DNA from: Lepidonotus clava
Lineage: Eukaryota > Annelida > Polychaeta > Phyllodocida > Polynoidae
DNA length: 64,000 nucleotides
Assembly: GCA_936440205.1 (NCBI GenBank)
Contig: OW387150.1
Coordinates: forward strand, 11,072,152 to 11,136,151
Reading direction: 5' to 3'
The notes under the pieces were generated by a model. That model made no database searches. It was not told where the DNA came from and saw only the letters and a list, made by a program, of their open reading frames with translations. A program made the translations under genes and the position numbers. Position 1 is the stretch's first letter; each line of letters begins with the position of its first letter. Below are positions 1 through 12,219 of this stretch, in pieces.

Positions 1-3000
1 CGGTCGTCCAAGACCGACCTTTCATAGGCCAATTGTTATACAGTTAAAAAAAACATGCAGCAACTAGCCCATAGGCATATCTCACTGTTTTGATCATAAC
101 AGTACCTGTGGACGTTATTATGAAGTCAAACATAAGAACTGACTTGTCTGACCAGAGAACATCCGATTTGTCTTGCCCAGGAATATGTGAGCTGAATTTT
201 AAAGGAATTGTTACATGTTTTCCAAATAACAGGAGATGGGATAGACAATGGGGCGTTTTGTTTGTGCACCTGTGTTCTTTAGGTATATTTGAAATATTGT
301 TTTGGAAACATGAACATAATGAAGCGCATCGTTGTTTTTTTTAAAGATACTGCTTGAGTCTATTCACTATTCTTGTGAACCCATGTCAAAAAAATGAAAG
401 TAATTTGTACACCGATGTAATTGTGCTGTGATATAGCCACTTAATACTGTAAACACTACGGGTATTACAGAAATGTTACTTTATTTTCTAGGTTTTAAAA
501 AAGATTAATACTTCGTCGAAGCGTCCTGTCATGCGAAACAGTACATGCTTTCGTGATTTATTTTCAAACAAAAGTTGAGACAGGCTATTACATAGGAATT
601 TTGATAGAGAAACGTGATTCATGCTATAGTTCATGAACATAGTTATAGTGTGTGATCAGACAAATGTGATGGAACATTTCTTTATCAACCGGTGTACAAC
701 ATTTCTGCTCATTTCGTGAAATATTTTGATAACGTTCTGTAGGCAAACAGTAGTAGAACAGATCTAGGCTCGTTATGACGAGGAAAAACAAAAGCTGAGC
801 CTGAACAAAAATAAACTTCATGCAAATATTTCCAAATATAGAACCCTATTAGAGGGCACCTGTTGTTAGATCATTTCGTGAGAGCAGGCAATTAAAGACG
901 GGCAGATGGGCTGAGTGGGTTTTATGCTGGAGGGCACCTGTCACTGCAACTACTCAAAGACTACCTCTCCTACCTCCCCCTTATACCGACCAGGCGGGTT
1001 CCACCATCGTTGTTTGTTTATGCTCTATGTTTCATAAATTACCAGGCACAATAATGTTTTGAATACCAAGATATTGTTCAAGTATAGAAAAAAATACTCT
1101 TCTTTTCAAAAATAAAATTCTTTCTTTTAATTTGTCCATCGAATTAGGCTATTTAAAGAATGGCTTCACAAACTGGTTCCGGTCATAAACAGTGAAGTTC
1201 CGGTGCCTTTGATTGGTTAAATTTGGTCCCTCATAGCGTATATACTATAAACACACACAGGTGGGACCGGTACATGACATGCCTGACGGTCTGAGCGGCG
1301 ATCTTCTCGTGATAGTCATGCATGGAGGAGAATGATCTGGGTGTCCACAGTTGTCTATGCTTACGTGATAATGTCCTATTAAAGGCACCAAAGGGCAGTG
1401 TTTATGATCCGGCCTGATTTTTGACAAGGACATCGGGGCCGGTTTTTGTTGTTTTACTTTTTTCGGGAGTTGATGAAGACCTAGATTTTGAAAACACGCA
1501 TACTTACCTTTATATATCAAGTACATACGTCAAGATAATGAAAGTCTATAGAAATATTCAAATTTTATTGCAGTTTGGGTTGAGAATCAATGAGAATCTG
1601 TAACACAGGTATCGGTTTTACCTTCAGCTGGGGGAAATACTATTTGCTCTTTGAATAAACAAAACTCAGTAGCATGATTTTAATGATGAAACAAAGAGAA
1701 AAGCCTACCATATTCATAAAAATCTTTAAATTATCAAGCCGAGAACTGTGAAATATAGAAATGAAAGAAATAGAAATTTTCAACAATATTTCTTTTGAGG
1801 TAAATGAAAGAAATAGAGAAGATTTCTATTATAAAATGAATACAATATAGAAAGGATTATTAATTTTGCTTTGTGGTAGAGGTGGTCACTTGTGGTCTAT
1901 TGGTTGGTCGGTCTGTCACTCGGTCTGCCAGCCGCAGAGAGCGGGGTGACCGGGCAATATGAGCAGTCTTTGAGGTGAAGGAGTGGCACAGCTGCCAAAC
2001 CTCACCGCCAAAGACTTAGTAGGGAGGGGGTAGACCATACAGGTAGAAGCAGATGCCAACAGAAAACAAATGACCTCCCTCCCACCCATCTTGATACTTC
2101 TGGCTCTTTCTAACCCCCCACCCACCCACCCTCAGGTCTTAGAACTCTCCCACCGACCCTCAATCGCGCTTCTGTCTTCTAGCTAGAACTCCCGTCCCAT
2201 GACCTAAGGGCCCAGTCTTCATGTTACTTTGAGTATCTCAGTTTGCATCTTCAGTCCGAGCCTGTAGTCCTTGATGAAATCTGTCAAAGCTTCGTCTTTT
2301 TTAAACCTTATGTCTACAAGTTTCATTCAGCCTTTCTATTCTGAGTTAGAATTCAGTGAGTGTTCCCTACTGTAGAGAGATTGAATACATGGTATATCCT
2401 CAACTTCCTCTCCCTTTTCCACAAAACAAAAAGAAATGCAAAACAATCCAAATAGGTTTCTGTTCAAAAACCTTACTTTTCCTTAGCCATACTTTTCTGG
2501 AGTGGTCGTTTTTCTTAGAATGAAGGCCTCGTCAAATATGGGCGGAGTTTTACCTTGGCGGAAGATTCTCCTTGAGTTACTAATACCAAGGCTATGACAC
2601 TCCTGTAGCTTATCTCATTCAGCCCCCTCTCCTTCCCTCCCCACTCCACATCCCAACAGCCCTACTCATCCCTCCACACCGTAGCTCATCCCTACCCCTC
2701 CCCTTACTCTTAACCCCGCTACATCTACAGCCGTTCTGAAATAGTTACTGGGTGTAGCTATACAGAGAGAATAATTCAACCAATTGCAAAATTAAAAATA
2801 AACAGAAAACACTCTAAATAATTCCACCATTCCAGACTGGTTAATTCCAGAGCCATTTTGACCCTGTGTGTGTTTTAGTAGCGCAGAGAATGTAGGTATG
2901 TCGTATGGAAACGTGTTCTCCACTGGCACAGGCCTGGGAGCCCCCGCCCCCCTCTGAAACTCCCCCCCTCCTCCCCAACCCCTCCGGCACCGGTCCAGAC

Positions 3001-3660
3001 TGCCAGAATTGACTGAGCTCCCATCACGACGACCGGTGACTCCAGGGTGTGCCCAGGAGGAGGTGCCCCGGCCAGGTGTCAAGGGGGTAGAGCTCCGGCC
3101 TCCCGCCGACCACGCCACCTTTAATATAATAACCTGCCGTGGACCTGGCGGATTCTTATATCATCGCCCACCCTCCTCCTATAGGTGTATGTGTGTTACA
3201 TACCTGGACGCGGTAGGCTTGGTGGGTTGACGGCGGTGGGCCTTCTCCTCCTGCCGGCAGTCGGCCCACCTGGAGCAAGCAGCCTTAACGGGCAGGTAGT
3301 GCCCCACCGCCTCCTGATGCGGGAATATTATTAATATTACACACGGATAGCGCGGCGGATCTTGGCACCATCGCTGGAGTGGCTTAGCATACGACACATG
3401 TAACCGGCATACACGTGCTGGAGGAAATATTACCATACAATAAGGCATCAGCGTCCTCCTGGTCTGTATCGTATCTCACTACAGGCCCACCAGTACCATG
3501 TATATTACCCCTCCGGGCGTTAAAGGTATAACCGGGACACCTGAGAAATAGCCGATAATCTATGCCTTAATCCGCCAAGTTATTCCTTAATCCGACCGGC
3601 CGAGAACAAATCGGGATTAACGTTTGTTGGCTGGCTGGAGGAGGAAGGGGGCTGAGTCCC
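1..3660. other. Upstream non-coding stretch, no gene recognised
   Basis: I see no convincing exon here. Open frames are short and overlap on both strands. A GC-richer patch at about 2930-3250 has several short open frames but no consistent splice signals and no recognisable protein. A short direct repeat of an A-rich motif (gaaagaaatagaa) occurs near 1760-1820. If the TOG1 exons of CLASP lie upstream, this is intron; otherwise it is intergenic. Confidence 0.5.
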
Positions 3661-3665
3661 TGTTG

Positions 3666-3673
3666 TATATAAA
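3666..3673 (+). promoter_or_regulatory. TATA box of an upstream alternative promoter
   Basis: The sequence TATATAAA lies 30 bp before a plausible start site near 3697. About 50 bp further on there is a strong donor (GTAAGT at 3747). A downstream acceptor at 4319-4320 with a long pyrimidine tract joins it to the large coding exon whose ATG is at 4412. The ordered set of TATA, short leader, donor, acceptor and ATG makes a coherent promoter model; no transcription start is proven. Confidence 0.5.
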
Positions 3674-3696
3674 CACCATCGGACAACACAGATCAC

Positions 3697-3746
3697 CTGG
3701 CTAGCGATCTAAAGACGCAATTCGATCAAGCTCTAATCGTCATTTC
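3697..3746 (+). other. Predicted non-coding leader exon (5' UTR)
   Basis: The start is inferred from the TATA box at 3666-3673 and the end from the donor GTAAGT. It contains no ATG-initiated frame of note. It would splice over an intron (3747-4320) to the acceptor at 4320, which is preceded by a T-rich tract ending in TCTAG. The exon starting at 4321 gives 91 nt of further 5' UTR before the ATG at 4412. Confidence 0.4.
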
Positions 3747-4391
3747 GTAAGTTAATACGAGTGGGACGGCTGAATATGGGAATGCCAGAAAAAGAAGCCA
3801 TAATTGCCTCAATATTATGGCGGTATAACTCATCGGCCGCAGGTGCGCCTAGCCCATTTAGTATTTATCATGGAACGCTGTGACAGGAAGGATTATCTTC
3901 TAAAGCAGTCTAATCAAGTTCCACGTCAACTTGGGATGTGTACAGGTCGATTTATTGCACAAGGCCTGACTTTGGGGAAATATCATTAGTAGAATACTTT
4001 ACAAGTAGTTTCTATTAGTATTTTCGAGTTTATTTCAATATTTCTGAAGGAGATTTCCAGTGGTTCTGAAGGAGACAACGTGGAGAGCAGGTGCGTTTAA
4101 TAAGCGTGAGAATCCCCAGGCAGTAGAACGGTAATAGCCGTGGGTAGAGAAGTTGTGTGACCTGCTTAGCTGAGGTAAGGGTACCCTGACAAAAGAGGCA
4201 ATTACCAAACCCTTTGTACACCGATCACGTCATCAAACGAGGATATTAGTTTCTGCATAGGATATAGACTTGCTGTGTTGTCTATTTGACATTTCTGTTT
4301 TTGTTTCCCATGGATTCTAGGCCTACCATTGTTTTTCTGTGGGCTAGATTTATATTTGGACAAAAGCTGTGTTTCCTATATTGTACCCTGG

Positions 4392-4586
4392 TGACGTCAT
4401 TGTAAACCAAAATGTCAAGGTTTTCTACGTCATCTGCGTCAGCCTATTGCGGTGCGCATGTACGGAAGTCACCACATGGACATAGACGCGCAGGCGCACA
4501 ACTGACGTCACCACGTGGAATGACGTCACAGCACACAAGACGTCAGAGTCAAGGAAAAAGGGACGTCATCCGAGATGGTGACGTCA
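4392..4586 (+). promoter_or_regulatory. Cluster of CRE sites (TGACGTCA) over the start of the coding exon
   Basis: Four perfect 8-bp palindromes TGACGTCA start at 4392, 4503, 4521 and 4579. Two 7-mers GACGTCA start at 4539 and 4562. An E-box CACGTG lies in the same 200 bp, at about 4512. TGACGTCA is the consensus site of CREB/ATF bZIP factors. Three of the perfect sites are inside the coding sequence, in the first 60 codons. Such density is unlikely by chance; whether it acts as an intragenic promoter or enhancer is inference. Confidence 0.55.
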
Positions 4587-5855
4587 CAGGACAAAATGAC
4601 GACGCTGATCAGGATCATGAGTTTTCCTTACTGGAAAAACTCATGGAAGTGAAACAATTGAACTCCGAAGGTCTTGATGTTGTCCAAGACCAAAGTGAGG
4701 AGGAGGATATTCCGGACATACCAGATGTCCCCTACCAGTCCTTCCTGTCCATGTTTAAGCCGTCTGCTAATTTCAGCTATGAGGAGATTTTCGGGCATGC
4801 TGCGTTGTACCGGCCACTTCACATAAGCAGTGATGATAGTGATGACGGTGACCCGGCCCAGTGGGGCCAGCCCCAACAGAGAAAGTCGGGACACTCTCGG
4901 GCACGACATGTTTCCTTTTCTGATGACGATACATATATAGAAGTACCCTATCATAATCCAGGCAGTAAAAACTTGCCCCATCATGGCCGAACAAATGGGG
5001 GTAAAAGTTATCAAAGTGCTACCAGTCAAGCCCCACAACATAGAAAGCACACCTCATCTCGGCCTAAAGGTGCACCACCCTCGCCTAAACTACCTCATCA
5101 AGTACATACCCCACCTCATCAAAAACAGGCCTCACTCCAAAAGAAACAAACCCCACCTCATCAAAGGCCAACTTCACCTCATCCAAAACGGACACCATCT
5201 CCAATAAAACCCACTCATCACACACAAAATTCACCCCATCCAACTCAGACCCCACTCACACAAAGACAAACTCCATCCTCACAAAAAAAGATCCCAAAAT
5301 CCCCTCCCACTTTGGGCACTCCACTTCTAAGTCCAGGGACTCCTTATAGTGCTTTGAGCTCACCTCATCATAAACCAATTTCAACACATCAACATTACAT
5401 GATCGAAAATCTAGACGCTCATGACTTTTCACAAAACATGCATTCTCCAATGGAACAAAACTTTGCTCATTATAATAGGACCCAAAATCTTGACACACCA
5501 GGGAAACGAGCCCCAGCAGCCCAAGACTTGGCCCGTCAGGACTTAGCTCTTCAAGTTTTAGCTCGTCACAATCCAATCCTTGAGAATTTAGCACGTCATG
5601 TTTTGGCTCCTCAGGAACCCAAACCCACCAAGGTACGAGCTCCTCTGGACACTGCATCCAACTGGGCCACAGCCCCTTCAGACTCAGCCCCTAAAAAGGT
5701 GGCCCCGTCCCCTCACAGCCCCACCCCTCAGGCCTCACCCCAGCCAATACCTTCACCACCAGCCCGAACTAAACATGCTGTGAAGAAGATAGCGATACCA
5801 GTGGGCGTCAAAAGACACACAGGACCTGGTAGGACTTCGAGCCGTACATCACAAT
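4412..5855 (+). CDS. Alternative first coding exon of CLASP: 481-residue disordered head
   Basis: The ATG at 4412 (A at -3) is preceded by an in-frame TAA at 4403. The frame is open for 481 codons and ends one base into a codon at a consensus donor GTAAGT (5856); reading through meets TAA at once. Phase 1 matches the CLASP acceptor at 27004, giving Ser across the junction. Residues about 1-70 are Arg/Ser/Thr-rich. Residues 70-150 are acidic (SEEEDIPDIPDV, SSDDSDDGDP) with a hydrophobic SFLSMFKPSANF patch. Residues about 210-330 are a Pro/His/Lys/Gln low-complexity run full of SP and TP sites. Residues 360-400 hold loose repeats of the form ARxxLA. The C-terminal part is basic (VKKIAIPVGVKRH). 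No TOG fold is visible, so the isoform would lack TOG1. It could instead belong to a separate, unknown gene; the splice join is inferred. Confidence 0.6.
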
Positions 5856-6460
5856 GTAAGTAATTAGCGTCCCCGTCTCACTTTAACTAATGAAGATTGA
5901 TTCCCGTCACCTGCACACATACTTAATTGTATGGGTAATTTCCATTTTTATCCCAACCCACATGAGGATAATTTGCCGCCTTATCATTATTAGGTCGTTT
6001 CGAACTGATGTCAACTTTTTGAGTTGAGTACTGATCATAAACAGAAGCAGGTTGCTTTGTCTGTCAAAATATTACAACACAAATACTTCATTTCAAAACA
6101 ATTCAGCAATACATATGACATTATGTCACCAACAAAATATGCTTGGCAACTTCCCATATATTTCAATATAAATATTGTTAAAATAGAGAGAAACAAGTCC
6201 AGAATGCAATTACTTTTCTTTCTGACAACGATTGAAATACCAAGATCTCCGTAGTATAAAGCCCTGGGGCGAGTGCAGGTGGTTCTCAATACAGCCACAT
6301 CTTAGTCCCAGTTACGTATCCTCTTTATGCGTAGAATAGTAGCCAAGAGGCCCCTACATCTCAGTCGCTAGATCCGGAGATATATCCGCTTTGAGCATAG
6401 AGTATCCGCGACCTATAGTGCAGGTATTATCCGTGACAGACAGCTCCACTTAGAAGTGGC

Positions 6461-6512
6461 CAGCGTCCGTCAGCGTGACCCAGCGTCCGTCAGCGTGACG
6501 TCACGCCACGTG
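6461..6512 (+). promoter_or_regulatory. Direct repeat with CRE and E-box
   Basis: A 20-bp unit, cagcgtccgtcagcgtgac plus one base, occurs twice head to tail at 6461-6480 and 6481-6500. It runs into a perfect CRE (TGACGTCA, 6496-6503) and an E-box (CACGTG, 6507-6512). It lies 0.6 kb downstream of the large alternative exon, so it could be an intronic enhancer of that promoter. Function is inferred from motifs only. Confidence 0.35.
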
Positions 6513-7587
6513 ACAATAACAACAGAAGTAAAAACAAAACAAAAAGAAAACAAACAGACAGAAAGTCGGCCATGTTGACAAACATTCCAGCACGTGTGAT
6601 GCTGAGAGCTTTAAAGCTCAGGCTGTCCTAAGTTGAATGCCTAGGTTGAAGGACTTGCTTTGTTTAGTTGTGATGATACAACTGCGAGCATATGATACAT
6701 AATATTTACATTTAGGTTCTTATTGATATAACTGACAACTATATTATCTTGAAATCTGCGAAGCCTTGCAAAAAAAAACTCTGTAGATATGATCCAACAT
6801 CTGCTATCCGAAATCAAGTTAAAAAAAATATGTTGATGAACACTTGAGATGCAAACTTGCACCTGGCTTAAAGTGTTTGCATCAGACATGCCGCATTAGA
6901 TGACTAGAAAATGAATTTTCGGGTGCACAGTCACAAAAATCGTGCTTCGATATTGTGCTCCTCGAAAGCAGGATGCAATGTTAACGTCGGACACTAACCC
7001 AGTATGATGACCTTTCGTTTCCTCCAGTTTTAGCTGTCGTGTGAGAACTTCAATTATATGTAGAACTGTTTCCCATGCAAAATCTTAAATGTATAACCTT
7101 ACAGTGTTCGCTGTTTGAAACGTGCCCATTCTAGTATAAATCTATTATACTGCATTTCCTGAAAAAGAAACCACAATATTATTTTATTGCAATGTTGGCG
7201 AATACATTTAGACCTAATGCGGTATGAGCACCAGGAAGATAGTTTACATAGTCATGCTATATAGATCTATACATATAATGGAACTACATGAAGCGATTCA
7301 GCGGAAAATATACAATCACAATATATATGTATGTCAGGCTATTATACGTGGCAAATTGGGTGAACATCTGTAGGCTCGGATTTCTTTCATTTTCCTTTCT
7401 TTTTCTTTTTCGCATCGGCAATGTGCACGTCTTAGCCCCGTATGATACAACATCTGTAGAGAATAATTGTTCCATTTTCTCTCACAGTTTGTGATCAGAG
7501 TGTGTGGATGGGGCTCTGGGAGCGGGTGGGACCTTTGTAGGGGAGGGTTGTCTGTACTCAGACTTGGCCCCGGCCCGCCCCGCTTTG

Positions 7588-8255
7588 TACCCCTCTGTGT
7601 AGCCAGCTGTGTCTTAGGGGGGCCTTACACCTGTCTCAGGTGGGCCGAAAGCCTGTATTCAACTATCTGATTTTACTCACAATTTAGCGAATGGAGCTTA
7701 AGTGTAGACATGTTACATATTATAAGAAGGGATTTTTAATTCTCTTTCGAATGGTATGCAGCATGGATAGGTGCGTGTAATATTGCTGAAGTTAGAAATT
7801 TTAAGATTCTCCTACCCCCTCTGTGTAGTCAGCTGTGTCTTAGGTGGGTGTCACACTTGTTTCAGGTGTGCCTAAAGCATGTGTTCCACTATCTGATTTT
7901 ACTCACGATTTAGCGAATCAACAATTGGAATAGAGCCTATAAGTATAAACATGTTACATATCATTAGGGTTTTGAATTCCCTTTCAAATGGTATGTAGCA
8001 CAGGTGCCTGTAATATTGCTGGAGGAAACCCCTCTGTGGAGCCAGCTGTGTGTTAGATGGGTGTTTCACATGTTTTAGGTTTGTCTAAAGCCTGTGTTCA
8101 ATTCAACTATCCGATTCTACTCGCGATTTTGAAAATCGGGGTTAAGCATAACAGATTATTACAGGCATGTTCTACATCGTTAGAAAGGATTTCAATTCCC
8201 TTTTGAATGTTATGTGGCACGGATAGGTGTCTGTAATATTGCTGAAAGAAAACGT
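7588..8255 (+). repeat. Three tandem copies of a ~225-bp repeat unit
   Basis: Three diverged units follow one another, each opening with ccctctgtg-agccagctgtg. Each then has a cctaaagc-tgtgttc block, an actatctgattttactc block, a ttaattctctttcgaatggtatg block and gtaatattgctg near the end. Units start near 7588, 7816 and 8030. The same unit occurs in inverted orientation at about 24745-25095. This is a dispersed tandem repeat, not a coding duplication. Confidence 0.75.
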
Positions 8256-9997
8256 AGCAATTACTAGATTCGTTGTGGTCAAAATCGCCTAGTGGAATAT
8301 AGGCTTTAGATGTGTCTATTCTGCCTATTTTAGGCTTAATAAAGGAGAGGCACTCACCCATGAAGGGGCCCCGATTCACCTATACTCACACCGTTTGGTG
8401 ATCAGAATAACATCGACAGGCTTAGAAAATCCAAGGTGTTACGTTGCTTTAGCAGCTTGGGTAGATCTCGGGGTAGACCTTAAAAAAGGTCTCAGAAAAT
8501 ATGAAATGCGTTTCCTTCCATATTCTTACTATAAGGAGACAGATTTAACGTTGATCGTATCTCGAGAGGAAAATGATTAAATCTCAGACATTTGTAAAAA
8601 ACAAAAAAAAAACAGTTTAAACTATTTATAGAATCATTGTCCCTATGCATCTCCGTGGTATATAATTATCCAACCTTTATTTATCGCATCAAAATATAGT
8701 GGTTCTTTCTGGATCTAGTTATTTCCGCATTATATACGTATAAGTCAAAGAAATGATTTTAGGTACAAAATTAAAAATAGTAGATCTAGGTTATCTAAAA
8801 TAAAATCGAGTAGATTATAACCTGCTGTTGCTGAAAGTACCAGATACTGTAAATTCTACAAAAAACGTATAATTTCGCTCTAAAATTGGCCTATTATGCT
8901 GCGCAAACTTGCTGATAAAAAGGCTGTATTTTGCCGAGTTGCGGCACGCTCACACAGTAACACGTTTGTGTATCGGTCTTAATGGGATCAAGGGAGAGCG
9001 CTGGGTGAAGGACCCTCTCTGTTCTGACCAAATATTGTGACAGGTTTTTCATCAACATTCATATGTACACACATCCGCACACAAGCACAGGCTGGGGTTT
9101 ACTCCATGGTATTCCGTGCATGCCGCCCCCTAGTCTTGGTCTTGTTTGGTTAAGCCAACTTTCTGTTATTGACTATACACCCGACGCGTTATGGTGCTCT
9201 CACACTCGTTATGGCTAATTGAATGGGAAAGCCTAGCCGCCAGTACTTGTATCAACTAACATGCTAACGTTACCCCTTTTCTCCAGGATTTCTTTGTTGG
9301 TGTTAGTGGGTTTATCCGAGACCTTGGATTTGATGGTTTAGGCTTAAGATTTACTCTCACGTGAAATTTAAGAATGTAGAGTTTTAATAATGTTTTTTCC
9401 TTGAGGATAATATTTGTAATGTGAGTCCATTAGCTTAGTTGAAAGTTGGGTCAGGGTACGTATTCTGTTCCTTCTATAAGTCTTCACTTTCATGAAGCAG
9501 TGGAATATATGTACGCTTAATAAGTATTGCAATTGCCACATGTTGAAAAAATAGGCCCAATATTCCCAAATAAATGTCATAACATGTATGTTGCCTCCCC
9601 GTCCGATTCCTCCCTAATCATTGCTGCAAACTAAGAATTCTGGGTAGTGCTGGTTACCAGCCTAATCGGTCTCAACCACCCTACTCCCACGCGTAGTAAT
9701 CTCCATAAGGTCAATGTCCATTATCTGTCTATAGATACAGTGTTGGTTTGAGGTATAGCAGCGGATGTGGAAGCAGCGCTGCAGAGAACAGTTTCGTTAA
9801 TATTATAGTACAACGTTACTATATATTCTGGAGAGAAAATTCAATTTTTGATATTTTTCAAATCAGTCAGGTGCACCAGTCTGTTTCAAGCAATTTATCC
9901 TAAAACAAATGTTCAAAATTTTCTTAAAAATGCCAACAGTTTCAATTCTGACAAAATATTGTTAGAGATCAAGCTAAAGTCCATTATGCAATAGCCA

Positions 9998-10190
9998 TTG
10001 CACAGGGAAAATAGCAATAAAAGATCCCTATCAGGGAAAACAGGGAATTTGGAAATTTGACTAGTATAATACAGGGAATTTTGTTTCACCACGTTATACA
10101 ATTCCCGATTCTCAAAATTTATGACATTAAACTCTCTCAAAATGTATAACATTTGGACTATTTTCCCATAGATCTAACTGAGAAGTGTTT
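9998..10190 (-). mobile_element. Degraded copy of the CAGGGAAAA MITE family
   Basis: Repeated CAGGGAAAA and CAGGGAATTT motifs, followed by a block reading ttcccgattctcaaaattta, match the interior of the better copies at 12381-12657 and 15088-15376. Clear terminal inverted repeats are not preserved, so the limits are approximate. It has no coding capacity. Confidence 0.5.
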
Positions 10191-10700
10191 GTAACTAAAA
10201 TCCAGGGTGCAATACAATACAATATGAAGGCCTAGGACGAGTTGCACGTCACCTGACTGTATCCCCAGAGGCCTAGTAGCCCAGCTGTTACGACCCGGTT
10301 TACAAACCGTCAGGACAACCCATCCGTCTACCCCGTACCTGGGGGACGACAGGCTACCACTTCTCCCTCTATTCTTTAAGAAACTTTAACAAAAGGCCAT
10401 TTGTAAAAGGCCCAGGGACCGTCCACATCACCTAGGGTTGGGCTTTACTTAGTTTTGGGATAATCAGAGAAATTAGGGTGGGTTGTTATACTGGTAGTTT
10501 TAACATACAGGAAATGCAGAGGTTGTGTTATATCCTGGGTGGTTGGTGTTATGGATTGATTCTGTGTGTTTCAGTAAATTTATTGGTTAAGCAGTATTAC
10601 TGTAAACGAAATATAATGATCAGGCTGTTCCAACACAAGGTATTTGTGCCAAAGTCTAATGAAATTATGTATATGCATATGAAAATAAAATGACTGACAG

Positions 10701-10941
10701 ATGACATACAAGGACCAGTTTCTGGCAATCATTTCTCACAGGGTACATAATGCTGGCAACATAGAAGAAAAGGGGACGAATAGGGGGCTGGTATATGTAA
10801 TGCCCATGCACCGATATGACTATTTCGTAAACATATTTAAAGGAACTTTGTACGTGAACCCAAGATATTTCACTTCAATTTGCACCTATTCCCCTTCATT
10901 TGATACACCAATAAAACAGACAAACACGGGGAATTCCTTTC
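10701..10941 (+). CDS. Weak candidate alternative first exon (80 codons)
   Basis: An ATG-started frame of 80 codons plus one base ends exactly at a consensus donor GTAAGT (10942) in phase 1, as the strong alternative first exons do. The product (beginning MTYKDQFLAIISH) resembles nothing I know. Composition is AT-rich, unlike the GC-richer exons at 14946 and 24543, so chance (roughly one in three for the phase alone) is quite possible. Confidence 0.2.
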
Positions 10942-12219
10942 GTAAGTGGCAGTGGTGAACTCAGGTGAGACAAACTCTCAGGTTCTACCCGAGGCCCAGG
11001 GACTCTGCCTTGAGGCCTGTATGTCCACTTGAATAGGTCCTCGTTGGGTTCTGTTTATGAGGAGAGGTCAAAGATCAGCGCTGTTTGTTTAGTGCAGAAA
11101 TCGGCCCAAGCCAAACAGGCCGTAGACCCGGCAGAAACGCCCGCAGATTAAACGACTCTGGAGGTAGTAGAGGAAACCTCAACCTTCACCTGACCTATAG
11201 GTGCTTTATGAAGTTGGAGATTAGTGAAGCGAGATTATCTCAACTTTTCTATTAATAACTTGGGCGTTTCCACATCAATTCAATTTCTTTTCTCTCCGGG
11301 GGACTGTCATAGAAGGGTCGGCTCAGGAGAGAACACTGTTGGGTCTTGGATCAAGTCCGAGTCAAGGCCAGACGAAAAAATAAATGTTTCCAGAGGACCG
11401 TCCGACTTTAAAAATGGTCAGTCGGACGTCGGGAATTTTTATCATCGTTTTTGCTAATATAGTTTTTCCATTTGGTAATGAAAGTTGTAAAATATTTGAG
11501 GGAAGATTGAGAAAAGACTCGATCGGGACAAAATAACCCAGTTGGCGGTCGAGTGGAAACAAACATTTTTTTTTAGGCTAGCCTAAGAGAGTTGGCCTAG
11601 GGCGGAGCTGGGTTATTATGGACAGCTAAGGTGGAATGATCCCCGCCGTTGCGTATGTAACTGTATTGATCAGTTTTGGCTACACTTGTTTCCGTTTAGG
11701 AAATGGCCCTCGGATTTTCTGGGATCTGAGAAACTTGCCAAGGTTCAGAGTGTAACGTGGGAGCGTAGAGATTCTTGTAATTCTCACAGTACATATTGCA
11801 CAAGTAATTCTGATATTCGGCCAGCAGTCCTCCTAGCGCGTGGAGCCTTTACTATAGGTTGACTAGCTTGCATGTGCTGCCGCCTTGTGTTTACTGGGTG
11901 AACTAGTCTAAACTACTGCAATCCACTATAATTATAGTCTGACTCTGAGTATGCCAACGGCGTGTAAGAAAATGTTAGGACACTATCAGGAAGGAAACGC
12001 TTGTTGAAATAAGTGAAAGAAGAAAGGATGATTCAAATGAAATAAAACTATTGAAAATTTGATTGAAAATCATAATGAAAAGTTGATAGTGTGAGGTAGA
12101 TTTTCTTTTAAATCAGGAATGTTTTGGGAGTTGTTTCACTGTGGACAAATTATCACTTTGAATTAATTGACCAGTATACACATTTAGTCGCCAGGGAAAA
12201 TTTGTGAAAATCAAAACAA

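Noticed and set aside
2930-3450. GC-rich patch with frames on both strands
   Set aside because: No consistent acceptor/donor pair or recognisable peptide; possibly regulatory but unsupported.
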